Source: Cyanophora paradoxa
Lineage: Eukaryota > Glaucocystophyceae > Cyanophorales > Cyanophoraceae
Direction: 5' to 3'
DNA: 64,000 bases
Assembly: GCA_004431415.1 (NCBI GenBank)
Contig: QPMI01000047.1
Coordinates: 62,001 to 126,000 of the forward strand
Under the pieces are notes generated by a model that was not told the DNA's origin, made no database searches, and was given only the letters and a program-made list of their open reading frames with translations. Positions 11,011-21,508 of this stretch are shown piece after piece. Both the position numbers and the translations under genes were made by a program. Numbering within the stretch: the first letter of the stretch is position 1; each line of letters begins with the position of its first letter.

Positions 11011-12224
11011 TCCGGAGGGCGAATCGATATCATCCGATGATCGGCGATTCGCCGGGAAGTTCAACGGTTCGCCCCACTCCACGGGCAAGCGGGGCCCCAG
11101 CGGATTACTACCGGCACCTATACTAGTAGTACCGTAGTACTGTAAACGTACGGCACTTTATTTCGCCAAACCCGAAAATCCTTGCGAAAATTAATCCATC
11201 AGCGTCTTGATTAATAATTCGCCACCCGGGGGGCCCGCCCCGCGACTTCGCCATACACGATACCTGCTTGATAAGGATACAACTTCATACAAGGCTTAAT
11301 TCGCCACCGTCAAATCATTGAATATTCGCCAGCGCGAGCTCGAGGGTCTGGCGAATGTAGTCGAAATTAAGCGCTGGCGAATATTCGTACGTTTAGAATA
11401 CTAGAGTAAACGTTAAGGTTATACCGCACCGACATGTCGACGTCGGAGCTCGAGCTTCGACATTCGGTTCGATCGACATGTCGAATGTCGGCACGATATC
11501 GATCATCGATGTCGGCGAGGGCGACCGACATGTACAATATTAATGTACATGCATTCTGTACGTCACAACTCCGGCTTTTATAGCCGTACGTAGTTTTAAA
11601 TTGCCGTAACTTAGTAAATTGCCCAGAGGCCGAATTCGCCAATATAAAGCATCGGAAATGTGAAACGTTGCTGCGGGCAGTAAAATGGGCCGATTAGGGC
11701 GAACGTCTGGATTCGGCAATTTATCGCCAAGGCAATTAATATTCCGGTTTTCAAAGTTTGGGAGAATTCGGCAATATTATGCCGCAATATTACTCCAGGG
11801 CGATATCGATTTAAACCGTCCCTGTACCGGTTTATTCCTTCGAACGTGTGAACCAATGAGCGACGGAGCCAGCTCAGCCAGTGAGAACTTGTGCATGACA
11901 TGATGTGACTCATCATCATTGATGAGTAAGAATTGCCATTGTGACTCTTGTGAGTCCTGAGTCTTGAGCTTGTGAGTCCGACGGTCAGTCTTTTGAGCCT
12001 CGGAGTCACTGAGTCAGTCACGCCGAAGTTCGGCCGAACTAGCTATAGTTTTGACCGAACAGTCACGCCGAACTAGTTCCGCCGCACTCGTACTTCCGCG
12101 AGCACCGCGACTTCCGTCGCAAAGAATTGAATTCCGTACCTGCCATGAACCTTCCGAAGTTCCTCCGATCAAACTAGAGAAATTGTTTTATTCAACTGTC
12201 ATTTTTTTAACGGTCATTTTTTTA

Positions 12225-12375
12225 GGTCTGGACTCCGGATCCGGATTCCGGAGTCCGGAGTCGGGGTCCGGAGACTCGGGAGTAATACGGAGTCGGGAGT
12301 CGGGAGTCGGGACTCGCCGAGTCGGCCCGGCGGGACTCGCGATCGGGAGTTCGGACTCCGGGACTCGGGTGTCCG
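12225..12375. repeat. Heptamer array related to GGGAGTC/GGGACTC
   Basis: A degenerate run of GGAGTCGG / GGGAGTC / GGGACTC words, the reverse complement of the array near 10.9 kb. Confidence 0.8.
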
Positions 12376-14109
12376 GACCGTCCGGTACTACGGTAGTGCC
12401 GTGCACGTGGACGTGGGCCGCCCCCGTGGCGCGCCGCGCGCGTGCATGCGGCGTACGCGTGCGTACGTAGACTGTTAAACGTGCAATATCCAGCGCGGCT
12501 AGACTTCGGCAAACCCCGAAAAATGCGACGAAATTGTGGACAATTTGTGGTTCGATTTTCATCACGTGCACTATCATATTTTCGGCAACACATGTGTACA
12601 GTCAGTCCGCCTAGGCGGCGGTACATTGATCCCTCTTCTGTCATACATCTGCACATGTACGATTCTGCTATGCCGAAAAGCGCCGAATATTTAGTTCTGC
12701 CGGAGATTTCATGTTTTACAGTACGCCGACGTAACGTAACGTAACGCCGTTCGTATACCCAGTACCGGCCGCCGCGCGGTGGTCCTGGTGACCGGTATAC
12801 GTACGTATATATACTGTACGTGCTGTACATGTACATGTGGGCTTGTACATGTGGCGTGCACGTCCGACGTCGACGGTCTTCGAATTCGAATTCGAATTCG
12901 ACATCGACAACCTTCGCAATTGAGGGCAAGGGACCATCGGACGTGGCATTAATGTTCTCTTTCCGAAGTTCAGATCCGGGATCCTCGCGATCGCGGCCGA
13001 CCGCGAGCGCTGCGCATGCCGGCTGCCGCAGTGCGTGGCTCATCTACCGGAGTAACCGGACTAGTTAGTACCGCCGGGCCGGTAGATCTCGGCATCCTCT
13101 CAAAGTCTGTCAGAGCGAGCTCGAGCCTCGGTTTAATGTCCACCTCATGATCATGATCAGCTTTTGCACGCGATCGTGAGCTCAATTGCAAGCGCCATCG
13201 GCGCGGGCCCTCAACTTGCCATTGGCCTCAAGCTATTCATCCCGGAGTCCGTCACGGCGTACGAGTAGCCTAGCAGCGATCGCCGCGGCCCGCGGCCGGC
13301 TGCGAGCTCGAGGTCTCCGTCGTCGATAGCCTGGATCGATATCGGAGGCCATCGATATATATCGCTGCCCGGCGCCGGCGCCGGCGCCGCCTCGAGCTCC
13401 GGACTCCGGGACTCGGAAACCCGTCCTCCTTCCGAAGTCGACATCCGCGGCCGAACCCGGGGTGCTCTGGGGCCGATCTAGAAGGTCACGCGTATACGTA
13501 CGATGGCCCCCGCCCGGGTCCCGCAGGTGCTCATGCGCGCCGCGGCATCTCAGATCTAGATCTGAATACGTATATATCTGTACGTATACATGTCGCCATT
13601 AATATTGCAATTGCCGCGGGCCCCGCGCCGCGGGCCGCGCGCGCCGTAAGCTCAATTGCAAGACTCTGAGAGGCGGTGATCATGAGTCGCGATCGACGTC
13701 GACGTCGACGCTGCGCATGCGCATCATGGCATGCGCTCGATCTCGCGATCGCCGGCGCCGGCGCCCCGGCGCCTCAGCTGCGTATGCCATGATGCCGCCG
13801 TGGCCGGGCGCCAGTCCGCAGCGCCGCCCGAATTCGAATTCGAAGCTGGAACTCGGAGGGGGGTAGAGGGAATCAAAGACATCCAGAGTTGCGGCTCGTC
13901 CGATCCGCGGTGCTCGCTTTCCTGGCGATGGATCCGCGCTTCATGAGCGAGGATCCACCGTCCCTCGCCCATAGCTACTGCGCTGATATCGACCATGACG
14001 TCGACGCGTCCAGCTTCAGTCATCCGCAGGTCCGCTGCCGTGGCTCGCGTGCACGAAGGACTCCGCCGTACGTACGCTCGCTTCTAATCAGCCCGCCGCC
14101 TGCGCGCAG

Positions 14110-15711
14110 GCCTCCGCGAGCCCGAGCCCGAGCCCGAAGCTCCCCCACGCGTGTCAGCGCTGCGGGAAGGCCTTCGCCAACCTGTTCGGGCTCGGCCGGC
14201 ACAACGGCTGGTGCCCGCGGACGCCGGCGAACGGCAAAGAGGCCCCCGCAGCGGCGTCGACCTCGGCCGGCCGCGGGAAGAAGAATTCGAAGCGCAAACG
14301 CAAGCGCGCCCCGCGCAGCGCGCCCGAGGGGATCGATTCCGAGCCTGCGGACGGCGCCGCGAGCTCGCCGCGAGCGAGCTCGGAGCACGCGGTAGTGGAG
14401 GAAGAGTCGGAGGAGGAGCGGGAGGACGAGTTCGACCTTCCTGCGGTCCGCAAGCGCGCGCACGCGCGCGCGCTCCACCTTGGGCCCGTCGCGCTCGGCT
14501 CGGTCTGACGGGCCGGCGCGTCGACAGAGGTCGGCGCGGAAAGCGCCGGTGGCTTCGACGCGGGCCGCGCCCACCGCCGCCGCCTCCCGCAGGAGCAGTG
14601 TCGGGAAAGCGGGGTGCGCGTGCGCGCGCGTCCCTCGCCCGCGCCGGGAATCCGACCCAAGCGCGCAGCCCGCGGCCGGCGCCGCCGTCGAGCGCGGCGG
14701 GCGGGCGGCGCGCGGCGCGGAGGCGGGCGCGGGGCGCGGCAGGCGGCGGCGATCCCGATTGAGATCACGAGCGTCGAGCCGGTCGTCCTTCTCGAGGAGG
14801 AAGACGGCAGCAGCGAGGAGGATCCGGAGCCGCGCGGCGCGAAGGGGCGGAGGGCGGAGGGCGGCCCCGCGCCTCATGATCAGGCGGACGCACCCCAGCC
14901 CGAGCGGCGGTACCCCTCGGTGAGCCGCGGCCCGGCCCCTCGGATCCGGAGGGCTCGGCGCGGCTCTGATCATGAGGGGCGCCCCCCCTCGCAGGGCGAC
15001 GCGCCGTTCTTCCTCCCGTACCGCTTTTTTAAGCTCGTGCGCCCCCACTCCCCCCCCCCTCCCCCCTCCCCCCCCCCCCCCGCCCCCCGCCTCGCCAGCT
15101 CCGGGCCCGAGGCTACGCACAGGGCGGCGCGAAGGGGCTCGGGAGGGCCGTCGTCCCTTGGGGAAACTACGAGGTTCGCCTGCCCCCGCCCGGCCCTGCC
15201 CGTCCCGGCTCCTCGGCTGACAGCGACGGCCGCCTGCAGCTCGAGACGCCGCCGGCGGACGAGCAGGCGGGCCGCGCCCCCGGCCCGCCTGCGCCCGCCT
15301 CTCCCGCGGCGGCTGACCGCGCGGCATGCGCAGGCGACGGCTCGCAACTGGGACCGCGTCGTGATCGCGTGCTACGGCCCCGAGAAGGCGCGGCACACGA
15401 CCAACTTCGATATTTCGAGTCCGGCCGCCGATCGCAATCCGCCGCCGCCTCCGCGCCGCCTCACCTGAGCCGCACGCGGCCGCAGCGTACGAGGCCGAAG
15501 TCTTCTACAGGCGGCTCTTCCTCGAGCAGCCCCCGCCGCCCTTCGGGTTCCACGGGAGCCGCGCGGTGCGCGGGCCGCGCACGTTTAGAAGCGGCGCGGC
15601 GCTCAGGGGGCCCCCTCAGATGGACAAGGACGTGCTGGTGCTGGGATTCCTGCGGGAGGCCGGCGCGCTGGAGACGGGCGCCTCGGCCGGCGGCGGCGGG
15701 CGACCCCAGGT
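14110..15711 (+). CDS. AP2-like / C2HC zinc-finger host gene, 5' part, interrupted by the Polinton
   Basis: An exon from the acceptor near 14109 encodes a zinc-finger-like CQRCGKAFANLFGLGRHNGWC and a basic KKNSKRKRKRAPR run that could act as a nuclear localisation signal, then an acidic stretch. Later segments read VEPVVLLEEEDGSSEEDPEP (exon ending 14919) and DAPFFLPYRFFK (about 14999-15034). An AP2/ERF C-terminal half, ARNWDRVVIACYGPEKAR followed by TTNFD, is in the exon from 15334. An FYRRLFLEQPPPP module (about 15500) comes next, and the coding reaches CAG at 15710. AP2 proteins bind DNA in algae and plants, so a transcription factor is inferred. The N-terminal strands of the AP2 fold are not clear. 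The gene resumes at 39263 beyond the inserted element. The start and some introns are unresolved. Confidence 0.55.
15706..15711. repeat. Target site duplication, left copy (CCAGGT)
   Basis: The six bases directly outside the left inverted repeat are identical to the six outside the right one (39263-39268). Six-base duplications are typical of Polinton/Maverick integration. Confidence 0.95.
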
Positions 15712-16167
15712 AAAAAATGAGAGAGGGCCCACCACGGTGGCCCACCCCTCTCCGCCACCCCATCCCCTCACCCCCCTCTCTCACTGCACCAGCCCTAGCG
15801 TCCTCACCACTCTCCCTCCGACCCCGCTCTGTCGTTATGTCTACCCCGCCGATCCAGCTACGTCTGCCGGCCTTTTCCCTAGGTCAAAGCCTAGCAATAG
15901 CTTGCGACTATTCAAGACAGAGCTGACAACTAGAAGAGACGTAGAGGAGCGCGGCCCCCCCTTGAGCGCGGTCTGCAGAGCAACAGGGCAGCATAGGCTA
16001 GGCGGTATTAATGTGTACATCGGATCTAACTATCGAAATGCGTTCAGCTTTACAAGTTATCTATTCGTGACTACTGTGAGAAAGGCGCAGCGCGGGCAAG
16101 GTCTATCTAGGCGTTAACTACGGATATTAGACCCCCGGTTGCTTGCGCGCGGTCTGCTGCGGCCTCA
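15712..16167 (+). repeat. Polinton left terminal inverted repeat (456 bp)
   Basis: The reverse complement of 38807-39262. The inner edge is at GGCCTCA (16161-16167), where the two ends diverge. The outer edge is the A6 run at 15712-15717. Long open frames in the repeat are identical on both ends and are regarded as non-coding. Confidence 0.95.
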
Positions 16168-16244
16168 GGAGAGAATAACTTCATTCTTTTTACCTTCACT
16201 GTAATCCCTAGCTTGCTGGACTGAATTGGGTGCTGTAAAGATAA

Positions 16245-16655
16245 AGAAGTATTAAAAGAATAGATATTACCTATGGGCATTGCCTAGAAGTATTAAAAGA
16301 ATAGATATTACCTATGGGCATTGCCCAGAAGTATTAAAAGAATAGATATTACCTTTGGGCATTGCCTAGAAGTATTAAAAGAATAGATATTACCTATGGG
16401 CATTGCCCAGAAGTATTAAAAGAATAGATATTACCTATGGGCATTGCCCAGAAGTATTAAAAGAATAGATATTACCTATGGGCATTGCCCAGAAGTATTA
16501 AAAGAATAGATATTACCTTTGGGCATTGCCCAGAAGTATTAAAAGAATAGATATTACCTTTGGGCATTGCCTAGAAGTATTAAAAGAATAGATATTACCT
16601 GGGCATTGCCTAGAAGTATTAAAAGAATAGATATTACCTTTGGGCATTGCCTTTA
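16245..16655. repeat. 41-bp tandem repeat array, about 10 copies
   Basis: The unit begins AGAAGTATTAAAAGAATAGA and ends GGGCATTGCC(C/T). Starts recur every 41 bp (16245, 16286, 16327, 16368 and so on). One copy near 16573-16610 is 3 bp shorter. Copies differ mainly by T/A and C/T at two positions. Confidence 0.95.
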
Positions 16656-16824
16656 AGTTAATTAATATATATTGATACTTCTGGACATGGCTGGTTCCGA
16701 AAATGGCTCAGCATTTAAAAGCACTTAAAGATTTCTCAATTGATTACTAATGATGACGTGCCTGACAGTGATAAGGATAGCCAGATCAATAAGGCCTAGA
16801 GATTGCTCTTGAACTTTTGTCCGA

Positions 16825-17222
16825 AGTCACTATGCGAACTTGGACGTGAATTTGTGTCCAAAGTCACTAGGCGACCTTGGACGTGAACTTTTGTCCAAAG
16901 TCACGAACTTCAGAACGGTGCCCGAATCGGCTAGCAAGTAGTCTAGTAGTCTCCTGTGGTGTAATTGAGGCTATACTAGCGCTTTGATCATGACACGCAT
17001 GCGTGGGGATGCGCCTGCATGCTTGGGGATTTTGGACGTGAACTTTTGTCCAAAGTCACGAACTTCAGAACGCCGCCCGAATTGGCTAGCAACTAGCCTA
17101 GTCGTCTCTTATAGTGTAATTGAGGCTATATTAGCGGCTAGATTGAGCGAGACATGCGTGGTGGTGCGCCTGCATGCTTGAGGATTTTGGACGTGAACTT
17201 TTGTCCAAAGTCACGAACGTCA
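16825..17222. repeat. Subterminal direct repeats around GGACGTGAACTTTTGTCC
   Basis: The block TTTTGGACGTGAACTTTTGT followed by CCAAAGTCACGAAC occurs at about 16875, 17032 and 17186, with a more diverged copy near 16840. The first two full copies are followed by similar DNA (CCCGAAT.GGCTAGCAA, TGAGGCTATA.TAGCG, CGCCTGCATGCTTG), giving an approximately 155-bp tandem duplication. Confidence 0.85.
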
Positions 17223-17464
17223 TGCCTTCTAAGACTGCTTACTGTAGTGTTATAAGCGCTACTAGAATTCGAATTTAAATGCATTTGCGTATACATCGCC
17301 GCCGCAAGAGCGCCAACTCAGCTATCAGTTTTCCAAGCAGCACCAGCTGCGATCTACCACACAATGTGCCTCAGTGACATGTTATAAAGGAATCGCACCG
17401 CCCTATAGGAACGAGCGGTTGGTTGCGCGCTTTCTCTGAAAATCTTTTGGAGCGCTATTGTTAA

Positions 17465-20400
17465 ATGGAGCGACGGTTTGAGATCGCGCGGCTCAAAGAG
17501 CAGATAGCAGGCCAGGCCGAGGTTTTGTACAATCGCAGGTTTATTCATGGACAATTTAGAAACAAACTGCAGCGCATCAGTGCGAGTGGCTCACGCACGC
17601 GACTGCCGACACTACAAAAATACGCATCACTTTTGAACGAGCTGTCAACAGTACCGAGGCCGCCGAGACCAGTTGCAGCTGCACGGCTAGAGCTTGCTAT
17701 TGCTGAGGGGATTGTAGCAGGATTTTCAGAGCTGCCCGATCCGAGCGTGAGCGAGTTCAGCGAAACTGAAATTGCAGAGGAGGACGGCACAGTGACGACA
17801 CGTACAGCGCTGAACGGGACATACGCTGACTGGGAGTACCGGCCCTCACGTGGAACAGGCCGAGTCACGTCGATGCAGGCGCAGCTCGAAAATAATGCGA
17901 GGTTCAGAGCAGGCGCAGTGGCATTTGCGAGCGTGCAGCAAGAATTAGCAAGTCAGGATCGAATGGGCATAGCTTTGCAGGTCTCAGGAGTCGGACTCTA
18001 TCGCAAGCCTAACGAGGACTCAGCGCTTGCAGTAGTGATTGAGCACAGGAAATTTTACCGCATACTCCCAGGGTCAGACGTTGTTGAGGCGATCCGCTCA
18101 CAGCTGGAGGAGCTAGATACTATTGCGCAGGAAAAGAGCCGTGATTCTTCCGCCTTCGAGACGTGGATTAAGCTACGCTTTACCGCGATTAGATACTTCA
18201 GGCGTATGGGCGGCCGCGGACGCGGGTTTGTACTTCCGAGCTGGCTTGCACTGAAGCAGGCCTTGATCAATATCAATGCACCGAACAACGAGTGCTTTAA
18301 ATATGCTGTCCTCGCAGCGCGCAATCCGCTGGCCCCAGGGGTGGATTCGAGGCATGCAGGAAGCTATCGGCAGCACGAGGCATCGCTAGATTGTACGATG
18401 CTCACGTATCCGACGCCACTCGATTCGAAAATGTTCAGCAAATTTGAGTGTGCGAATAATGTTAAGCTCTGCGTCTACACGACTGCGCTAGACAAGCAAG
18501 ACGTCATTCCAATCCACATAAGCGCAGCAACGGATGCTATACCCATACTGTACGTGCCAGCAGGCGACGGGAATGATGTGGGACATTATTTGTGGATAAA
18601 GAACATATCGCGCCTGTTTGGAAAGCATGGGTCGAATGCGAAGCACTATTGCCTGGCATGCCAGTGCGGCTTTGGCTCAGACGAGGCCTTTCAAAATCAT
18701 CTTAAATACGACCGGTGCCTTGATCGAGAGGAGCACGCAAGGGACGTGCTTCCGAAAAAGGGTGAGCACATTATAAAATTCAACAGTTTCGAAAAGACGA
18801 TTCGCCAAAGACTTGTTGGGTATGCGGACTCGGAAACTATGACTGTACCTGTTTTGCAGACCGAGAGTGAATCAAAGACGAAGCAGCTAGGTGTTCACGC
18901 GATATCTTCGATCGGGTGCTTAGTTATCCTAAACAAGGGACAAAATCAAGGAACGAATGAAACTGTAGAAAGCGTTGAAAATTCAGAGACGAGGCAACAG
19001 GAGCAGTTTTGGTTCTCGCATATGGGCTCGCAAACTGAGGAGTCTGCAGAGGCATTTGTTACTTGGCTAGATGAAAAAGAGCCGCAGTTTAAGGGAATCT
19101 TGGAGGAGAAAGCGACGATGCAGATTACGCAGGAACAAGAGCGCTCCTTTCAAGCAGCAGAAACGTGCTATATGTGTGGAAGCGAGTTCAAAGAAGTCAA
19201 AGATAAAAATCGAGATCACTGCCACGACTCCGGGCAGTATCTTGGAGCGGCCTGCAAGGCCTGTAACAGGCGACGAGCAAAAGCTGCCGCCGTGCCAATA
19301 TTCTTTCACAATGGCCGAGGATTTGACTTTCACCTATTAGTGAGGGCTTTGGCAGCAGGCTATAACCGGCGGAAAGTCGCAGAAAATGCATTCAGAGCCG
19401 AGGTTGAGCGCAAGTTTCAAGCCAAATACGCAGGGCGTGAGCTGAGCGCAGATCATGAGAAAAATGCAAGGAAGCGGCTTGAGCGCACACTACGTCCTCG
19501 TGAGTTACTGTCAACGAAGTTTGACCAGGTGTTTCAGAACAGCGAGCGCATTTCACAGTTCACATACGGCATTTACGTTTTCCGTGACTCTGCTCAGCAC
19601 CTGCAGGGCAGTCTCGATAGCCTTGCGGCTGCAGTACCTGATGAGAAAAAGAAAATCACGCGTGCACTGCATGAGGGCGAGACACGGTTCAAACTAATGA
19701 CGCGCAAGGGTGTCTATCCATACAAGTACATTACTGGCTGGGATCGTCTTGCAGAGACATCACTACCAGGGCGCCGCCAATTTTACAATGAGCTAAAGCA
19801 GTCGAAGTGCTCTCGGGATGATTATGCCCACGCTCAGTCGGTCTGGCGTGAGCTTGGTTGCAGGACAATGGCTGATTATACATTGGAGTACATGAAGACA
19901 GACATAGCTCTTCTAGCAGACGTCTTTGAAAACTACCGGGACACCTGTATGGAGACGTACAAGCTGGATCCCAGCTACTTTATGAGCATTCCAGGTTTCT
20001 CGTGGCAGGCGGCTTTGAAACACACCGGCCAGCAACTGGAGCTGTTCCACGAAGGGCAGGAGGATATGCACCGCTTTATTGAGAAAGGGATCCGTGGAGG
20101 AATCTCTATGATATCAAAAAGATATGCTCGAGCTAATAATGCCTGGATTGATAAGTACATCGTGGGTCACAGAAAAAAGCAGGGCTGGTTACTGTACCTC
20201 GATGCGAACAACCTTTATGGGCTTTCTATGAAACAAAAACTACCGACAGGGGACTTCAAATGGGAGGACGTCAGTGGTATTACTGATCCTAAACTGTATA
20301 TCACAGACCTTGATGTTCATGGTTCAAGGGGTTTTTCTCTGGAGGTTGACATGCATTGTCCTGAAGAGCTGCATGATTATTTTAGCGATTACCCGCTAGC

Positions 20401-21508
20401 TCCTGAGCGCATGTGCATATCAAAAGAGCACCTGTCGGCAAAACAACAAGAATCGATTGAAAACGAAAAGCTTAGTGGAATCGAGAGAACGCCAAAGCTA
20501 GTTCCAAACTTGCTGCCGAAGAATAATTACGTAGTGCATGCACGAGTGCTGCAGTTTTATGTGTCGATGGGGATGGTTGTTACCAAAATACACAGAATGC
20601 TTTCGTACGAGCAAAGTGCATGGCTTGAGAGCTACATTGATTTGAATACTATGAAGCGAAAGCAGGCGGAATTCCCGTATGAAAAAGATCTCTACAAGCT
20701 ACTAAATAATGCGGTGTTTGGGAAAACGATGGAGAATGTGCGCAAGCACTGCAATTCCGAGCTTGTGACATCAGGAGAACGACTGGCAAAAATCAACACA
20801 GAGCCAAATCGCTTGAGACAGGTCGCTGTCTATGCCGAGAACTTGGTGTACGTAAATAAGCGAAAGAGCGAATACACACTCAACAAACCGATCTACTGTG
20901 GATTCGCAATCCTTGATTTGTCAAAGCTGCACATGTATCGGTTTTACTACCAGGTGCTCAAACCGCTCTGGGGCCAGCGGCTTAAGCTACTTGGAACAGA
21001 TACAGACAGTCTCATAATTGAGATTGAGACCGAAAATTTATACGAGGACCTTCGCAAAATCAAATGCGAGCTAGATGTTAGTGAATACCCTCCAAACCAC
21101 CCATTCTTTGAAGGGATGCCAGAAAACGAAGTGCAGCGATTGCGATCACTGAACAAGGTCCCAGGTCTTTTCAAGGATGAGTGTTGCGGTATGCAGATGT
21201 TGGAGTGGATTGCAAACCGGCCTAAGTCGTACTACATGAGCACCGAGATATCAGAGACACACAAATGCAAGGGCGTTAACAAGACGTTCAGCAGCTCGCT
21301 GACACGAGAGCGATACTACGACTGCATCTTTGGGGGCAAATCATGCAACGTAGAGGGGATTCTCGGCTTCAGATCGAAGCAACACCAGATCTGGCTACAG
21401 CAGACGTCAAAGCAAGCCCTGCACCCGCTTGATACCAAGCGATTCCTGTGCGAGGATGGTGTGAACACCAGGGCGATAGGTCACTATAAAAATCTTTCAA
21501 ATAACTAA
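17465..21508 (+). CDS. polB: Protein-primed family B DNA polymerase with endonuclease VII-like insert
   Basis: 1347 residues; replicates the element by protein priming. In order: a C2HC-type finger (CLACQCGFGS..HLKYDRC, about 395-420), exonuclease motif I YADSET (about 453), a recombination endonuclease VII-like zinc/HNH module (CYMCGSEF..DHCHDSG..CKACN, about 568-606), Exo II FHNGRGFDFHLL (about 612-623) and Exo III YMKTD (about 810). Polymerase motif A is YLDANNLYG (about 912), motif B LLNNAVFGK (about 1080), motif C DTDS (about 1180), and the KxY-type motif is RPKSYYM (about 1253). All catalytic carboxylates are present. The N-terminal region may hold the terminal protein, which is not identifiable by eye. 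The stop overlaps the next gene's start (TAATG), so the two are probably co-expressed. Confidence 0.95.
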   Translation: MERRFEIARLKEQIAGQAEVLYNRRFIHGQFRNKLQRISASGSRTRLPTLQKYASLLNELSTVPRPPRPVAAARLELAIAEGIVAGFSELPDPSVSEFSETEIAEEDGTVTTRTALNGTYADWEYRPSRGTGRVTSMQAQLENNARFRAGAVAFASVQQELASQDRMGIALQVSGVGLYRKPNEDSALAVVIEHRKFYRILPGSDVVEAIRSQLEELDTIAQEKSRDSSAFETWIKLRFTAIRYFRRMGGRGRGFVLPSWLALKQALININAPNNECFKYAVLAARNPLAPGVDSRHAGSYRQHEASLDCTMLTYPTPLDSKMFSKFECANNVKLCVYTTALDKQDVIPIHISAATDAIPILYVPAGDGNDVGHYLWIKNISRLFGKHGSNAKHYCLACQCGFGSDEAFQNHLKYDRCLDREEHARDVLPKKGEHIIKFNSFEKTIRQRLVGYADSETMTVPVLQTESESKTKQLGVHAISSIGCLVILNKGQNQGTNETVESVENSETRQQEQFWFSHMGSQTEESAEAFVTWLDEKEPQFKGILEEKATMQITQEQERSFQAAETCYMCGSEFKEVKDKNRDHCHDSGQYLGAACKACNRRRAKAAAVPIFFHNGRGFDFHLLVRALAAGYNRRKVAENAFRAEVERKFQAKYAGRELSADHEKNARKRLERTLRPRELLSTKFDQVFQNSERISQFTYGIYVFRDSAQHLQGSLDSLAAAVPDEKKKITRALHEGETRFKLMTRKGVYPYKYITGWDRLAETSLPGRRQFYNELKQSKCSRDDYAHAQSVWRELGCRTMADYTLEYMKTDIALLADVFENYRDTCMETYKLDPSYFMSIPGFSWQAALKHTGQQLELFHEGQEDMHRFIEKGIRGGISMISKRYARANNAWIDKYIVGHRKKQGWLLYLDANNLYGLSMKQKLPTGDFKWEDVSGITDPKLYITDLDVHGSRGFSLEVDMHCPEELHDYFSDYPLAPERMCISKEHLSAKQQESIENEKLSGIERTPKLVPNLLPKNNYVVHARVLQFYVSMGMVVTKIHRMLSYEQSAWLESYIDLNTMKRKQAEFPYEKDLYKLLNNAVFGKTMENVRKHCNSELVTSGERLAKINTEPNRLRQVAVYAENLVYVNKRKSEYTLNKPIYCGFAILDLSKLHMYRFYYQVLKPLWGQRLKLLGTDTDSLIIEIETENLYEDLRKIKCELDVSEYPPNHPFFEGMPENEVQRLRSLNKVPGLFKDECCGMQMLEWIANRPKSYYMSTEISETHKCKGVNKTFSSSLTRERYYDCIFGGKSCNVEGILGFRSKQHQIWLQQTSKQALHPLDTKRFLCEDGVNTRAIGHYKNLSNN

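Larger units (their letters stand above)
10049..14109. other. Gene-poor, palindrome-rich intergenic region
   Basis: No recognisable gene. The stretch is saturated with short self-complementary words in head-to-tail runs (GAATTCGAATTCGAATTC near 12880, GGCGCCGGCGCCGGCGCC near 13372, GACGTCGACGTCGACG near 13695, CGACATGTCGACGTCGGAGC near 11430). It also contains TGACTCA/TGAGTCA-like words (about 10190, 10735, 11870-12010) and the heptamer arrays listed separately. Open frames here are shadows of this composition. Confidence 0.6.
16168..17464. other. Polinton left subterminal non-coding region
   Basis: No gene seen. It contains a 41-bp tandem array (16245-16655) and, further right, repeated copies of a GGACGTGAACTTTTGTCC-AAAGTCAC block. 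A TTAAATGG context at 17461-17467 starts the polymerase gene. Confidence 0.75.

Noticed and set aside
15717-15926. Open frame MREGPPRWPTPLRHPIPS in both inverted repeats (also 39048-39257)
   Set aside because: It lies wholly inside the terminal repeats, has low complexity and no known similarity; it is repeat sequence rather than a gene.
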